Of a stretch of 64,000 bases of DNA, positions 46,699 to 55,487 are shown piece by piece. The notes beneath the pieces were generated by a model. It was given only the letters and a program-made list of their open reading frames with translations, searched no databases and was not told where the DNA came from. Made by a program: the position numbers and the translations under genes. The stretch lies in the NCBI GenBank assembly GCA_010672825.2, contig JAAHFU020000001.1:2604001-2668000 (forward strand), in the 5' to 3' direction. The stretch is from Leptolyngbya sp. SIO1E4 (GTDB taxonomy: Bacteria > Cyanobacteriota > Cyanobacteriia > Phormidesmidales > Phormidesmidaceae). Numbering within the stretch: the stretch's first letter is position 1; the number at the start of each line of letters is the position of its first letter.

Positions 46699-48117
46699 AT
46701 GGCGACTGCTGACGACATCTTGAAGAAAATTCAGGATGAAAACATTCAGATGATTGATCTGAAGTTCATCGATTTACCGGGCATCTGGCAGCACTTAACG
46801 GTGCATTCAAGTCAAATTGATGCAGATAGCTTTACGGCTGGGGTGCCATTTGACGGTTCCAGTATTCGGGGCTGGAAGGCCATTAATGAATCTGACATGG
46901 CGATGGTGCCAGATCCTGACACGATGTGGATGGATCCTTTTATGAAGGAGCCGACTCTCAGCCTCATTTGTACGATTAAGGAACCCCGCACTGGGGAGCT
47001 GTACGAGCGTTGCCCCCGCGCGATCGCGACCAAGGCGATTGACTATCTCAAAGCTACTGGGATTGGCGATACAGCTTTCTTTGGGCCTGAAGCCGAGTTC
47101 TTCGTTTTTGACGATGTTCGCTTCGATCAAAATGAGCACTCCGCATACTACTACGTTGATAGCGTAGAAGGTCGTTGGAATACCGGTCGCATTGAAGAAG
47201 GCGGTAACCTGGGTTATAAGCCCCGCTATAAGGAAGGCTATTTCCCAGTTTCCCCAACCGATACCCTGCAAGATATGCGCACCGATATGCTGCTGACCAT
47301 GCAGGCTTGCGGAGTACCTATCGAAAAGCATCACCACGAAGTGGCGACCGGTGGCCAGTGCGAATTGGGTTTCCGCTTTGGAGAAATGATTCAAGCGGCT
47401 GACTGGTTGATGACCTACAAGTATTCGATCAAAAACGTCGCCAAGAAGTACGGCAAAACCGTCACCTTTATGCCCAAGCCGTTGTTCAACGACAACGGAT
47501 CTGGCATGCATACCCATCAGTCTGTCTGGAAAGATGGCCAGCCCCTCATGGCCGGTGATGGCTATGCAGGCTTTAGCCAGACAGGGTTGTGGTACATAGG
47601 CGGCATTTTGAAGCACGCTCCTGCACTCCTCGCCTTCACTAACCCCACCACCAATTCCTACAAGCGCCTGGTGCCTGGGTTTGAGGCTCCTGTAAACCTG
47701 GCTTACTCCCAGGGCAACCGCTCAGCGTCTGTGCGAATTCCGCTATCAGGGGATAATCCTAAGGCGAAGCGCTTAGAGTTTCGCTGCCCTGATGCTACCT
47801 CTAATCCTTATCTGGCATTCGCGGCAATGCTCTGCGCGGGTATCGATGGCATCAAAAATCAGATTGATCCCGGCGATCCTCTGGATGTTGACATCTATGA
47901 TCTCAGCCCTGAAGAGCTGGCTAAGATTCCCTCGACGCCTGGCTCTCTGTTGGATGCCCTGAAGGCGCTGGAAGAAGATCACACCTTCTTGACGACAGGT
48001 GGAGTGTTCACCGAAGACTTTATCCAGAACTGGATTGAATACAAGCTGGATAACGAAGTCAACCCCATGCGTCTACGTCCTCACCCGTATGAGCTGGCGC
48101 TTTACTACGATTGCTAA
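46699..48117 (+). CDS. glnA: Glutamine synthetase type I
   Basis: GlnA fixes ammonium into glutamine with ATP and is the entry point of nitrogen assimilation. The 472-aa length is that of dodecameric GSI. Motifs: FDGSSIRGW near 50, PEAEFF near 130, the ATP-binding [10 protein letters not shown] region near 265, [17 protein letters not shown] and the [15 protein letters not shown] terminus. Shadow frames on the minus strand (for example at 46807-47616) are not genes. It is preceded by an NtcA promoter and an AAAGGAG ribosome site, and ends in a terminator. Confidence 0.99.
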   Translation: MATADDILKKIQDENIQMIDLKFIDLPGIWQHLTVHSSQIDADSFTAGVPFDGSSIRGWKAINESDMAMVPDPDTMWMDPFMKEPTLSLICTIKEPRTGELYERCPRAIATKAIDYLKATGIGDTAFFGPEAEFFVFDDVRFDQNEHSAYYYVDSVEGRWNTGRIEEGGNLGYKPRYKEGYFPVSPTDTLQDMRTDMLLTMQACGVPIEKHHHEVATGGQCELGFRFGEMIQAADWLMTYKYSIKNVAKKYGKTVTFMPKPLFNDNGSGMHTHQSVWKDGQPLMAGDGYAGFSQTGLWYIGGILKHAPALLAFTNPTTNSYKRLVPGFEAPVNLAYSQGNRSASVRIPLSGDNPKAKRLEFRCPDATSNPYLAFAAMLCAGIDGIKNQIDPGDPLDVDIYDLSPEELAKIPSTPGSLLDALKALEEDHTFLTTGGVFTEDFIQNWIEYKLDNEVNPMRLRPHPYELALYYDC

Positions 48118-48172
48118 CGCGATCGCGACTGAATAAGCGTATAGGTCAACTCTCTCTGTGAATTGGTCGACA

Positions 48173-48196
48173 AAGCCGCCGGTAGGCGGCTTTTTT
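48173..48196 (+). terminator. glnA terminator
   Basis: AAGCCGCC (48173-48180) pairs with GGCGGCTT (48185-48192) around a GGTA tetraloop, followed by a run of six T (48191-48196). It lies 56 bp past glnA. Confidence 0.9.
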
Positions 48197-48296
48197 ATGC
48201 CCTCAAAATGGGATTTCAAGGCTACCTAACGGGTTTTTCTTCGTTACAATTCATAATACTGGTTCTCATGTCTATGGTAATTTCACTTTTCTTCCC

Positions 48297-49406
48297 ATGC
48301 CTGATACCCTTACGAAGCTTGCTTATCAGACCTTCCAAGACAGCAAAAACTATTTTGGCTTAGGTCACAAAGCGATCGCGACTCGCCTGCGCCAGCTCCT
48401 CAAACCTGGTATAGAAGTTGAGCTGCAGTCCTTAAGCCCAGCTTTTCTGGAAGGCCTCACGCGTCGCCGTGCGGAGTTGTTAGAAGCTGATTGGGAGGAT
48501 GCAGAAGCAGGGATTTATCCTAAGAGTCTGTTATTTGACAACCCATGGGCAGATTTTTTCCAGTATTACCCTGCCGTTTGGTTCGATCTGCCCCAGATTT
48601 GGAACCGCGTCGAAAAGAAAGAAACACAGACCTTTGCCCAGGATATCGATACCTCCCGATTTCCCCGCTACTATCTGCAAAATTTTCACCATCAGACTGA
48701 CGGGTATTTAAGTGAGCTGTCGGCCAATTTATATGACATTCAGGTAGAGCTATTATTCGGCGGCGCTGCCGATGCGATGCGGCGACGAATTTTGGCACCT
48801 TTGCATCAAGGGCTGGCAACCATGCAAACAGCCCAGGCAGGCACTCAAGCAGACCGTATCTCCGTCAAAGCGGTACAACAGCCCAAGGTCTTAGATGTGG
48901 CCTGCGGCACGGGTCGTACCTTGAAAATGATTCGGGAAGTTTTCCCGGAAGTGTCTTTATTTGGTCTTGACTTATCCCCTGCTTATTTGCGCAAAGCTAA
49001 TCAGACCCTAACGGAAACCCCAGGGACACTGCCGCAGCTGGTGCAAGGCAATGCAGAAGAGATGCCCTATCGGGATAATTACTTTGATGGGGTGACCTGC
49101 GTGTTCTTATTTCACGAGTTACCTGGCCCGGTTCGGCAGCAAGTCATGAATGAAGCGTTCCGGGTGACTAAACCGGGGGGAACCTTCATCATTTGCGACT
49201 CGATTCAAATGATAGATACCCCAGAGCTGGAACCCATGATGAGTAACTTTCCGACTCTCTTACATGAGCCCTACTATCGAGACTACACCCAGGATAATTT
49301 AGAGCACCGCCTTGAGACGGCTGGTTTTACAGAGATCACGACGCAGCTACATTTCGTGAGTAAGTACTGGGTTGCACGAAAACCGGTTGCGGCCATGGAA
49401 GATTAG
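48297..49406 (+). CDS. Class I SAM-dependent methyltransferase
   Basis: A 369-aa protein with a C-terminal Rossmann methyltransferase domain: motif I VLDVACGTGR (about 200), acidic LFGLDLSPAY, then GNAEEMPYRDNYFDGVTCVF and a post-motif KPGGTFIICD. The N-terminal 180 residues form a helical extension found in related cyanobacterial proteins. The substrate is unknown; quinone or lipid methylation would fit the Ubie-like core, but that is a guess. It starts with an ATG 100 bp past the glnA terminator. Confidence 0.85.
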   Translation: MPDTLTKLAYQTFQDSKNYFGLGHKAIATRLRQLLKPGIEVELQSLSPAFLEGLTRRRAELLEADWEDAEAGIYPKSLLFDNPWADFFQYYPAVWFDLPQIWNRVEKKETQTFAQDIDTSRFPRYYLQNFHHQTDGYLSELSANLYDIQVELLFGGAADAMRRRILAPLHQGLATMQTAQAGTQADRISVKAVQQPKVLDVACGTGRTLKMIREVFPEVSLFGLDLSPAYLRKANQTLTETPGTLPQLVQGNAEEMPYRDNYFDGVTCVFLFHELPGPVRQQVMNEAFRVTKPGGTFIICDSIQMIDTPELEPMMSNFPTLLHEPYYRDYTQDNLEHRLETAGFTEITTQLHFVSKYWVARKPVAAMED

Positions 49407-49633
49407 CCGTATAGGTGATGTTGTGGGTGATGGGTGATGGGTACATCGGGCTTAACCGTTTAAACTCAGCGCATCAAGACTCACCCACAACTATCACCCC
49501 CGATGCCTGATCATCCCTCCCGCTAAGCCTTATGGCTCAAGAAGGTAAAGAAAATCTGGCCCATTCTTTTGATATCTCGCTGACAGCGGTTAGATTTGGA
49601 TGAGCTAACTCATAAGGACACCGGCATTTGACC

Positions 49634-50113
49634 ATGACAAATACACCGACTGGTCTTGAAACTTTGGCAGCTTTCACAAGCGATGAAGGCGAAGAAACGC
49701 TGACGGCAAACCATGTCGAGGTTATTGAGACGGTAATTGCCAGTCTTGATCAAGATCAAAGTGCGATGGTAAGCCGTAGCGAGAATGGCTTTCTTTGGAA
49801 ATTTTGCTATGGCAGTGTTGACGTATATGTACAGTTAACAGGCGTCAGCGATGACGATATTCTGACGGCTTGGTCTCCTGTGCTCAGCTTGCCCGCAAAA
49901 GATGAACCCAAACTGATGCGTCATCTCCTAGAGATGAACTGTGGGGAAACCTTTGAAGCTTGTTTTGGTATCTTGGGCGAGCAAGTTGTCGTGCTAGCAA
50001 GCCGCCCCCTGGCGGATATTTCTCCCGGTGAAATTTCTCGCATTATGACAGTGGTGGCGACCATTGCAGATGATAACGATGAAGCTCTGCAGACAGAGTA
50101 CGGTACTACTTAA
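49634..50113 (+). CDS. YbjN / CesT-like domain protein
   Basis: A 159-aa acidic cytosolic protein. It has the alternating alpha/beta pattern of the YbjN and type III secretion chaperone-like family (FLWKFCYGSVDVYVQL, LLEMNCGETFEACFGILGEQVVVLASRPL). Its role is probably chaperone-like or regulatory but is unknown in cyanobacteria. The ATG is chosen over a TTG two codons upstream. It is followed 60 bp later by the lipoate/octanoate transferase gene on the same strand. Confidence 0.75.
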   Translation: MTNTPTGLETLAAFTSDEGEETLTANHVEVIETVIASLDQDQSAMVSRSENGFLWKFCYGSVDVYVQLTGVSDDDILTAWSPVLSLPAKDEPKLMRHLLEMNCGETFEACFGILGEQVVVLASRPLADISPGEISRIMTVVATIADDNDEALQTEYGTT

Positions 50114-50173
50114 TGGGAGCAGCCCTTGAGGTTGGGCTAGCCAGTCGTTATTTTGGCAATCTCTCGACTTTCG

Positions 50174-50929
50174 ATGCAGCAACCCTGGCGTTTCATCCCT
50201 GAGGTGGTTGTCTCTGGAGAAACTCACATGGCAATTGATGCTTGGTTGCTTGATCAGCTGCGGTCAGGCCAACAGGGGCCGACTTTACGCTTTTATCGTT
50301 GGCAGCCGATCGCACTCTCCCTTGGCTACCACCAGCAGCGCTGGCCTGATCACTGGCGTCATCTCTCCTGGCAAGGCCAGTCAGTTGAGTTAGTGAGGCG
50401 CCCGACTGGGGGCCGAGCGGTGCTGCATCAAGGCGACTTTACCTATGCCATGACGATGCCGATGCTGGGCAGGCGTCGGCAAGATCTGTATCAACATATC
50501 TGTGGAGCCCTGATCGCCGCTTGGGGGCGGCTAGGCGTTTCATTGTGTTATGGGTCTGCAGGGCAGGGATATCATCATCAGCCCAGTTGCTTTGCCACCG
50601 CTACTGCAGCCGATTTGGTCACGTCTACCGGCTATAAACTCATTGGGAGCGCCCAGTTACGACGCGATCGCACCCTATTACAGCAGGGTACTATGCGGCT
50701 TTGGCCTAATCCTGTGCTGTATTCCCAAGTTTTCGGAGAGGCCATGACCCTAGCTCCAGCCCCAGATATCATCCCCAATCAGCCTACTGATGTCTGGCTG
50801 ACGGCGCTTGCCACCCTCATCATTGAGGAAATGGAGAAGGGCTTAGGGATCAGATTTGAGACCAAGCCGCTCACGCACGACGAGCAAACGTATGCCGAAA
50901 AGTCCTATCGTGGGCGCCTTATTCCATGA
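50174..50929 (+). CDS. Lipoate-protein ligase A / octanoyltransferase family protein
   Basis: A 251-aa member of the biotin/lipoate A/B transferase fold. The block RRPTGGRAVLHQGDFTYA (about 75-92) binds the acyl substrate, and the conserved Lys lies in YKLIGSAQLRRD (about 155). A Cys in the preceding PSCFA segment sits where LipM-type octanoyltransferases have their acyl-enzyme Cys, so it may transfer octanoate rather than ligate lipoate. The ATG at 50174 is chosen over an upstream TTG. Its 3' end overlaps that of the convergent protease gene by 11 bp. Confidence 0.85.
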   Translation: MQQPWRFIPEVVVSGETHMAIDAWLLDQLRSGQQGPTLRFYRWQPIALSLGYHQQRWPDHWRHLSWQGQSVELVRRPTGGRAVLHQGDFTYAMTMPMLGRRRQDLYQHICGALIAAWGRLGVSLCYGSAGQGYHHQPSCFATATAADLVTSTGYKLIGSAQLRRDRTLLQQGTMRLWPNPVLYSQVFGEAMTLAPAPDIIPNQPTDVWLTALATLIIEEMEKGLGIRFETKPLTHDEQTYAEKSYRGRLIP

Positions 50930-52118
50930 TGGTTTTGGCCAGGGCAGGGAGCTTTAAACCTGGCGGATACTCCCCATCATCCTTGATGCGTTGGATGACA
51001 GCATCCGAAATGGCAAGATTCATTTTCCCGGCCATTGCCCGCACAATTTCGCCGCGGTCAATGACGCCTGCCACCGCCCCCGCTGGCGTTAGAGCAACAA
51101 TGCGGGTTAAGGCTTGACTCTCTAGATGGGTGATGACTTCAGCCAGCGCAGTGGTTTCCCGCACTGAGGGAATCGTATCAAGCGGACGAGCAATGCTATG
51201 TAAAGTGCGACTTTCCCACTCGCTGCGTTCGACATCACGAACATCATCAATGGTTACCAGACCCCGATAGCGCCCATCAGAAGCGGCAAAATACATTGGG
51301 GCTCGGGTTGCTTGCAGCAGATACTCGTCTGCAAACTGGCGCAGAGTCATGTTGGCATCCAGCACCCGAAAATCTCGAGCGATCGCATCGGCGGCGGTTA
51401 ACTCTGCCAGGGTTTCTTGCAAATCGGCAATGCGCCCGTAGTTAGACGCGTTGCGAATCGCAAACCCTCCAATCAATACAATCCAAATAAGATCTAGGCT
51501 GGGCTGAGCCAAGTAGGCTAACACCCCAGCTCCCACAGCTGTCCACCCTAAAATTTGTCCCGCTCGGGCCGCCCAACGAACGCCTTTAGTGCGGCTCTTA
51601 GTCGCTTTCCAGACAGCTGCTTTCAGTACCTGCCCCCCATCCAGAGGCAGACCCGGAATCAGGTTGAACAACGTCAGCACAAGATTAATCTGAGCAACAT
51701 TACCCAGCAGGGCTGCCAAGGCAGGAGGGATGGTCAAGAACGTGATGACCAGGGTTAAGCAGGCATATAGCGCAAAACTGACGGCAGGGCCTGCGATCGC
51801 AACCTGAAATGCCTGCCCCGGCGTCTTCGACTCTTGATCAATGGCGGCAATCCCTCCAAACAGAAACAGCGTGATGGAATTTACCTGAATCCCTTGAGAT
51901 TTAGCCACTAAGCTATGGCCCAGCTCATGGAGAAGCACAGAACCAAACAGCAACAGAGCCATGGCCAACCCAATGCCCCACGACAAGGCCCCCCAGTTCT
52001 CCTGCCAGAGAGGATTACTGCCGTACACAAAGGTCACCAGGAGCAAAATAATGAACCAGGAGCTATCCAGGTAGAGGGGGATTCCCAAAATGGAGCCAAC
52101 GCGCCATCCAGATTGCAT
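50919..52118 (-). CDS. Site-2 protease family protein (M50) with CBS domains
   Basis: A 399-aa intramembrane metalloprotease. The zinc site is HELGH (about residue 65) in the second or third helix, with the third ligand in NLIPGLPLDGG (about 157). Two CBS domains follow in the cytosol (about 240-360) and may sense an adenosine nucleotide. Homologues cut membrane-bound regulators such as anti-sigma factors; the target here is unknown. The ATG start gives MQSGWRVGSILGIPLYL. The stop overlaps the convergent neighbour. Confidence 0.92.
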   Translation of the reverse strand: MQSGWRVGSILGIPLYLDSSWFIILLLVTFVYGSNPLWQENWGALSWGIGLAMALLLFGSVLLHELGHSLVAKSQGIQVNSITLFLFGGIAAIDQESKTPGQAFQVAIAGPAVSFALYACLTLVITFLTIPPALAALLGNVAQINLVLTLFNLIPGLPLDGGQVLKAAVWKATKSRTKGVRWAARAGQILGWTAVGAGVLAYLAQPSLDLIWIVLIGGFAIRNASNYGRIADLQETLAELTAADAIARDFRVLDANMTLRQFADEYLLQATRAPMYFAASDGRYRGLVTIDDVRDVERSEWESRTLHSIARPLDTIPSVRETTALAEVITHLESQALTRIVALTPAGAVAGVIDRGEIVRAMAGKMNLAISDAVIQRIKDDGEYPPGLKLPALAKTIME

Positions 52119-52137
52119 AATTCAGAGGTAAGGGGAT

Positions 52138-52181
52138 AAAAAAACTGTCCCATACGAAAGCGGCTGATGCCTAGGGACAGT
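52138..52181 (-). terminator. Possible terminator of psaK
   Basis: On the minus strand ACTGTCCC (complement of 52174-52181) can pair with GGGACAGT (complement of 52144-52151) across a 22-nt loop, followed by seven T (52138-52144). The loop is long, so the call is tentative. Confidence 0.45.
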
Positions 52182-52295
52182 CCTTATTGTAATCAGGAAC
52201 CTAGTGACTCTGAAAAGAGCAAAACAAAACAACTTGAGGGTTTTCACCCATTGCTCCTGTCAGGAATTAGAGTTTCCAGCAAAGATGGCCTGGCC

Positions 52296-52571
52296 CTACA
52301 GGATGCCAGCGCTGCCCAAACCCAAAATCACGCCAGCACCTAAAACGTGACCCAAGCTGGCGGTGGCGAGTAATTCAGGCAACCCGAAATTCTCAAACAA
52401 ACCCGGTAAGCTAACAGGGAGTGAAGGACCTCTACCCGGGTTTTTAATGGCATAGCGCCCGATCGCAATAACAAAGAGGTTGCAAGCAATCATGATTATC
52501 GCTGTCTGGAAAGACCACTCAGGGGTCGTAACAGCCGCTTGCGCCAGTAGGGGGGAAGAAAACGTGATCAA
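52296..52571 (-). CDS. psaK: Photosystem I reaction centre subunit PsaK
   Basis: PsaK is a peripheral photosystem I subunit with two membrane helices (here about 22-40 and 66-88). It matches through TPEWSFQTAIIMIACNLFV and the C-terminal FGLPELLATASLGHVLGAG. No ATG exists at the N terminus. A TTG at 52571 is preceded 7 nt upstream by GGAGGT and gives 91 aa, close to the family's length, so I use it. A more distant TTG at 52613 has no ribosome site. The N-terminal part may be a cleaved leader (LAQA). Confidence 0.93.
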   Translation of the reverse strand: MITFSSPLLAQAAVTTPEWSFQTAIIMIACNLFVIAIGRYAIKNPGRGPSLPVSLPGLFENFGLPELLATASLGHVLGAGVILGLGSAGIL

Positions 52572-52684
52572 GGGTTTGACCTCCGAGAGCGTACCGTTTC
52601 TTAAGGAACACAAAGGATTATAAAGACCCTTAGAATCAATTTTGCGTGTTGTTTAACAGAGTTAACAGGGCAAGGACTCACAGC

Positions 52685-53332
52685 ATGAATTCTTCTGTTT
52701 GGGTAAAGATTTGTGGCCTAATGCAGCCTGAGCAAGCGGTTGCGATCGCCCGTTTGGGAGCAGCGGCTATTGGCTTTATTTGTGTGCGATCGTCGCCTCG
52801 GTACGTCACCCCGCTGCAGATTCAGGCTATCAGCCAGGCCCTCATCGACGCATTGCCAACCCAGGTAGAGCGCGTCGGCGTTTTTGCCAATGCTGACCTA
52901 GCCACGATTACAAACACTATAGAAACCGGAAAACTCACGACCCTTCAGCTCCACGGTCAAGAATCTCCGGCGATGTGTACTGATATCCGTAAGGCTCACC
53001 CCACCTTGAAGATCATCAAAGCGTTTCGCATCCGGACTGAAACAGATCTCCTAAGCACCGCGCCTTACGAGGAAATGGTCGATGCGCTGCTGCTAGATGC
53101 CTACCATCCGCAGCTTTTGGGAGGCACAGGTCAAACCCTTGACTGGCAATCGCTCACAACGTTTCAGCCGAGCAAACCCTGGCTTTTGGCCGGGGGGCTA
53201 ACCCCCGATAATGTGCTGCAAGCGTTAGCCAGGCTAACGCCCCAGGGCATCGATGTCTCCAGCGGGGTTGAGGTTAGCCCAGGTAACAAATCTTTGGCAA
53301 AGGTCGAACGCCTATTTCAGCGACTGAAGTGA
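52685..53332 (+). CDS. trpF: Phosphoribosylanthranilate isomerase
   Basis: TrpF carries out the third step of tryptophan synthesis, an Amadori rearrangement of phosphoribosylanthranilate. The 215-aa TIM barrel shows the catalytic Cys in VKICGLM (residue 10), the catalytic Asp in LLLDAY (about 138), LQLHGQE, and the phosphate-binding end GIDVSSGVE. The start is the ATG giving MNSSVWVKICG; an upstream TTG extension is rejected. It stands alone, as trp genes usually do in cyanobacteria. Confidence 0.96.
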   Translation: MNSSVWVKICGLMQPEQAVAIARLGAAAIGFICVRSSPRYVTPLQIQAISQALIDALPTQVERVGVFANADLATITNTIETGKLTTLQLHGQESPAMCTDIRKAHPTLKIIKAFRIRTETDLLSTAPYEEMVDALLLDAYHPQLLGGTGQTLDWQSLTTFQPSKPWLLAGGLTPDNVLQALARLTPQGIDVSSGVEVSPGNKSLAKVERLFQRLK

Positions 53333-53387
53333 CAGCTTTCCACCCCGTATTTCTCCTCCGTTTCCTCTGTTTGGAGGCAGCTTCAAC

Positions 53388-53426
53388 CATTTGTAGAGAC
53401 GCATCACACGCGCGTCTCTACAAATG
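53388..53426. repeat. Perfect 15-bp inverted repeat between trpF and folE
   Basis: CATTTGTAGAGACGC (53388-53402) and its exact complement (53412-53426) flank a 9-nt loop. The core TTGTAGAGACGCG...CGCGTCTCTACAA resembles a repeat scattered through many cyanobacterial genomes. Lying between convergent genes, it may also act as a terminator. Confidence 0.8.
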
Positions 53427-53445
53427 TCGCTAAATCGCTTACCGA

Positions 53446-54165
53446 TTAGAACAATGCAGGCTGATGGCGAATCAGGCTGAGAAACTCTTCACGGGTTCTA
53501 GAGTCTTCTTGGAAGCAGCCCAGCATCGTGCTGGTGACAGTCCAGGAACCGGGCTTTTGAACACCCCGCATCACCATACACATGTGGCTGGCTTCCACAA
53601 CAATGGCAACCCCTTGGGGATCTAGGATTTCCTGAATCGCTTCGGCTATCTGACGCGTCAGGCGTTCTTGCACCTGTAGGCGGCGGGCATACATCTCGAC
53701 AATGCGCGCCAGCTTACTAAGACCGACAACACGCTGCTTAGGAATGTAGGCGACGTGTGCGCGTCCCATAAATGGCAACATGTGATGCTCGCACAGGCTG
53801 AACAAGGTAATATCCCGGACTAACACCATCTCGTTATGACCCTCGTCGAAGATGGCGTTGTTCACAAGGTCATCCAGGGACTGATGATAGCCGCTGGTTA
53901 AAAAGCGCATCGCTTCAGCTACCCGTTTGGGCGTTTTTAGCAATCCTTCGCGATCAGGATCTTCCCCAACCGATAGCAACATGGTGCGAACGGACTCCAT
54001 CATGGCGAGCTTACTCTCGTCAGTAACGGGCTTGGGCGCAGCATTTTGGCCATAGGCAGTGCTCCGATCAGGACGAATGGGGGCAGCACCATTCTGCTTA
54101 AGACTCGCTTCCGCAAGGCTCGACAAATTGGCGCCATTGTTAGCGTTGGAAGACACAGTAGTCAT
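53446..54165 (-). CDS. folE: GTP cyclohydrolase I
   Basis: FolE converts GTP to dihydroneopterin triphosphate, the first step to folate and other pterins. The catalytic core (about 50-239) has the zinc ligands in [10 protein letters not shown] and [11 protein letters not shown], plus [18 protein letters not shown]. The N-terminal 45 residues are low in complexity and rich in Asn, Ala and Ser, as in some cyanobacterial forms. The start is an ATG. It lies 65 bp downstream of the SDR gene and downstream of accA on the same strand, a gene order seen in other cyanobacteria. Confidence 0.97.
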   Translation of the reverse strand: MTTVSSNANNGANLSSLAEASLKQNGAAPIRPDRSTAYGQNAAPKPVTDESKLAMMESVRTMLLSVGEDPDREGLLKTPKRVAEAMRFLTSGYHQSLDDLVNNAIFDEGHNEMVLVRDITLFSLCEHHMLPFMGRAHVAYIPKQRVVGLSKLARIVEMYARRLQVQERLTRQIAEAIQEILDPQGVAIVVEASHMCMVMRGVQKPGSWTVTSTMLGCFQEDSRTREEFLSLIRHQPALF

Positions 54166-54230
54166 AGTGAATGTGAATTAACTCTCTAAACAGTTGAAAA
54201 CTTGCCCATTGACCCGGAACAGCTGAATGG

Positions 54231-54956
54231 TCAAAGGGCGCCACCACTCGGCATCAGCGTGATTTCGTCGATGACAGCGGAATTTGGCAATTGGGCGGTG
54301 TGCAGGATAGTTTGGGCAACGACTTCAGGGGTCAGCATTTGCGATCGCGCAAAATCAGCCTGTACCGTCTCGGTGTCCCATAGGGCAGTATTGACTGCAC
54401 CGGGAGAAACAATCATGACGCGGATGCCGTGTTCGCGCTCCTCAGCCGCTAAGACACGGGATAAACTCACAACCCCTGCTTTGCTAGCACTGTAGGCACC
54501 CCAATTGGGAAAAGCATTGTGAGCAGCGACAGAGGCTACGTTAAGAATGGTGCCGCCGCCCTGGGCCCGCATCCCAGGTAAAACAGCCTGAATCGTCAAG
54601 AGAACACTGGTTAAATTTAGGTTCATCACCTGTTGCCAGTCAGCCAGGGGCATATCAGCTAAGGCACCGGTATACCCCATGCCCGCATTGTTAATCAGAG
54701 TGGTGATAGGGCCAAAATCACTCACCAACGCTTGCAAAGACGCTTTCACGGTCTCTAGCTGACTCAAGTCTATCGAGTAAGCTTTGGCCCGAACCCCTAG
54801 CTGAATCAGGTCTGCTTCTAGCGCCTGTAGCTTGGCAAGAGAGCGACTCACCAAGGCAACATCTATTCCCGCCTTGGCAAAAGCGATCGCCGTCTCACGC
54901 CCAATTCCGCTGCTGGCCCCGGTAATGAGAGCGCGGTGTCGCGTTTCAAAAGTCAT
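54231..54956 (-). CDS. Short-chain dehydrogenase/reductase
   Basis: A 241-aa Rossmann oxidoreductase with the NAD(P)-binding TGASSGIGRE (about 14), NNAGMG (about 90), the catalytic Ser in NVASVAAHN and the Tyr-x3-Lys in YSASKAG (about 152). This is the classical SDR set. It is linked by position to accA and folE, so a role in fatty-acid or pterin metabolism is conceivable, but the substrate is unknown. The ATG giving MTFETRHRALITG is chosen; an upstream TTG extension has no support. Confidence 0.92.
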   Translation of the reverse strand: MTFETRHRALITGASSGIGRETAIAFAKAGIDVALVSRSLAKLQALEADLIQLGVRAKAYSIDLSQLETVKASLQALVSDFGPITTLINNAGMGYTGALADMPLADWQQVMNLNLTSVLLTIQAVLPGMRAQGGGTILNVASVAAHNAFPNWGAYSASKAGVVSLSRVLAAEEREHGIRVMIVSPGAVNTALWDTETVQADFARSQMLTPEVVAQTILHTAQLPNSAVIDEITLMPSGGAL

Positions 54957-55487
54957 GAATAAACCAAATGATGAAAATCTTGGCGGGATTCGCAAACCCG
55001 AGCTTCGTAGATCCTAATGCCTAGATGAAAGTTGCCAATAGGAACCGAGAAAGCCGTTCGCAAAACCTGGGAAACAGATGAGCAGAGAAACATCTGCCGG
55101 GATTTATGTTAACAAACGTAAAGGACTTTTGTGTAGCTTTTAATTTTCCTATGGCCATTTTATCAGTCTAGCCCTGTGGACACTATGAAATGTCAGATAG
55201 ACATTTCACAATGCTGCAGCTCATATGGTATGGAAGTCCGTATTGCGTTAGGGCAGTCCAGATAACTCAACTGTTCTCTAGTTAAGCGTTTTGCTTCATC
55301 CTTCTGCCTACTGCTATGCAGAAGCAAGTTACATCCTTTCGCCTTTGGCTGTAGGCAGTTATCTCGCTCAAACACTGAATCCGCTTGGTTCAGCTATTCC
55401 CAGCACTCTGGGTAAGGGGAACGAGTTCACGGCTATCTATCCCTGCGGTATCGTGAAGCCCTACTGCCCCCTGAGTTGCCTTCGGAC
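54957..55487. other. Gene-free region between the SDR and accA genes
   Basis: About 530 bp with no convincing gene. It contains dispersed repeat copy B (55256-55313, similarity probably from about 55210). A plus-strand frame at 55291-55548 starts inside the repeat and overlaps accA antisense, so it is rejected. Confidence 0.5.
55256..55313 (+). repeat. Dispersed intergenic repeat, copy B
   Basis: The stretch from TCCAGATAACTCAACTG to CTTCTGCCTACTGC aligns with copy A near 11571 at roughly 70 percent by eye, and with copy C in reverse. Left of it both A and B share a CTGCAGC-containing segment. Confidence 0.5.

Noticed and set aside
46807-47616. 269-codon open frame on the minus strand
   Set aside because: It lies wholly antisense to glnA, follows glnA codon positions and has no family resemblance; it is a shadow.
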